From: Chryseosolibacter sp966080355
Lineage (GTDB): Bacteria > Bacteroidota > Bacteroidia > Cytophagales > Cyclobacteriaceae
Direction: 5' to 3'
NCBI GenBank assembly: GCA_966080355.1
Contig: CBHROW010000359.1
Coordinates: 1-5,652 of the forward strand
Length of the DNA stretch: 5,652 nt
Of the stretch, positions 5,509 through 5,652 are shown piece after piece. The notes under the pieces were generated by a model. That model searched no databases. It had not been told where the DNA came from and was given only the letters and a program-made list of their open reading frames with translations. Position 1 is the stretch's first letter. The number at the start of each line of letters is the position of its first letter. The position numbers and the translations under genes are program-made.

Positions 5509-5652
5509 ACAATCGCACAAAGTTCGTCACCCTCGCATCCATAATAATGGTGCTTGTGTTGGCAACGTCATGCAACTCACAGACTGCCTCTAAAGAACAA
5601 AAGTCAGCTTCGGTGGAGACGCCAAAAGTGGATATCCACACCGCGGTGCTGA
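5493..5652 (+). CDS. Predicted lipoprotein, N-terminal fragment (cut by window edge); possibly ankyrin-repeat
   Basis: The visible 53 codons begin with a basic segment (MKAQRNNRTK), a hydrophobic stretch (residues 11-25) and a Cys at 27 in the context LATSC. This reads as a lipoprotein signal peptide, although the lipobox has Ala where Leu is usual. A polar linker rich in Ser, Lys, Glu and Gln follows, then VDIHTAVL at the edge. That last block resembles the beginning of a first ankyrin repeat as seen in Bacteroidota ankyrin lipoproteins, but only eight residues support it. The leader is very A-rich (5464-5490) and lacks a Shine-Dalgarno sequence, as is normal for the phylum. The gene is divergent from the AraC/TPR regulator, which makes it a natural candidate target. 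No convincing TAnnTTTG promoter was found for it on the plus strand. Confidence 0.8.
   Translation, partial: MKAQRNNRTKFVTLASIIMVLVLATSCNSQTASKEQKSASVETPKVDIHTAVL

Overview
The window looks like a piece of a Bacteroidota chromosome, probably Cytophagales- or Chitinophaga-like; this is inferred from gene style, not from a database match. The clues are A-rich leaders without Shine-Dalgarno sequences, one promoter match to the Bacteroidota TTG / TAnnTTTG type, an AraC-type regulator fused through a membrane helix to TolB-like and TPR domains, and several intergenic repeats built on a 7-bp period. Base composition is moderate.

Layout, left to right. (1) The 3' part of a membrane sensor histidine kinase (+). 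Its frame is open through the left edge, and the first visible residues look like the middle of a MASE1-type membrane domain, so the true start lies outside the window. (2) A 258-bp spacer with a perfect palindromic repeat. (3) A complete pirin-family cupin gene (+). (4) A 113-bp spacer with a heptanucleotide tandem array and hairpin. (5) A complete single-module VOC/glyoxalase-fold protein (+). (6) A convergent intergenic region with a long heptad-phased inverted repeat and a GC-rich, TTCCGGC-bearing stretch. (7) A long gene (-) for a membrane-anchored AraC/TolB-like/TPR regulator. (8) A divergent control region of about 230 bp with a promoter and repeated motifs. (9) The 5' end of a predicted lipoprotein gene (+), cut by the right edge, possibly an ankyrin-repeat protein.

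The most notable observation is at the 3' end of the regulator gene. The reading frame stops at a TAA (3416-3418), but the same frame continues for exactly 74 sense codons to a TAG at 3191-3193. The encoded residues look like the normal C-terminus of this family. The gene is therefore either interrupted by a nonsense change, affected by a sequencing error, or read through.

The second point of interest is the divergent region between the regulator and the lipoprotein. It holds a 13-bp direct repeat at 20-bp spacing next to the regulator promoter, and four copies of the 7-mer GCTCAAA/TTTGAGC. Two of those copies form a 10-bp perfect inverted repeat around the lipoprotein start codon. These are candidate operators or RNA structure for a regulator and its divergent target. 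Pirin and the VOC protein lie in tandem but are separated by repeats, and nothing in the sequence proves that they are functionally linked.
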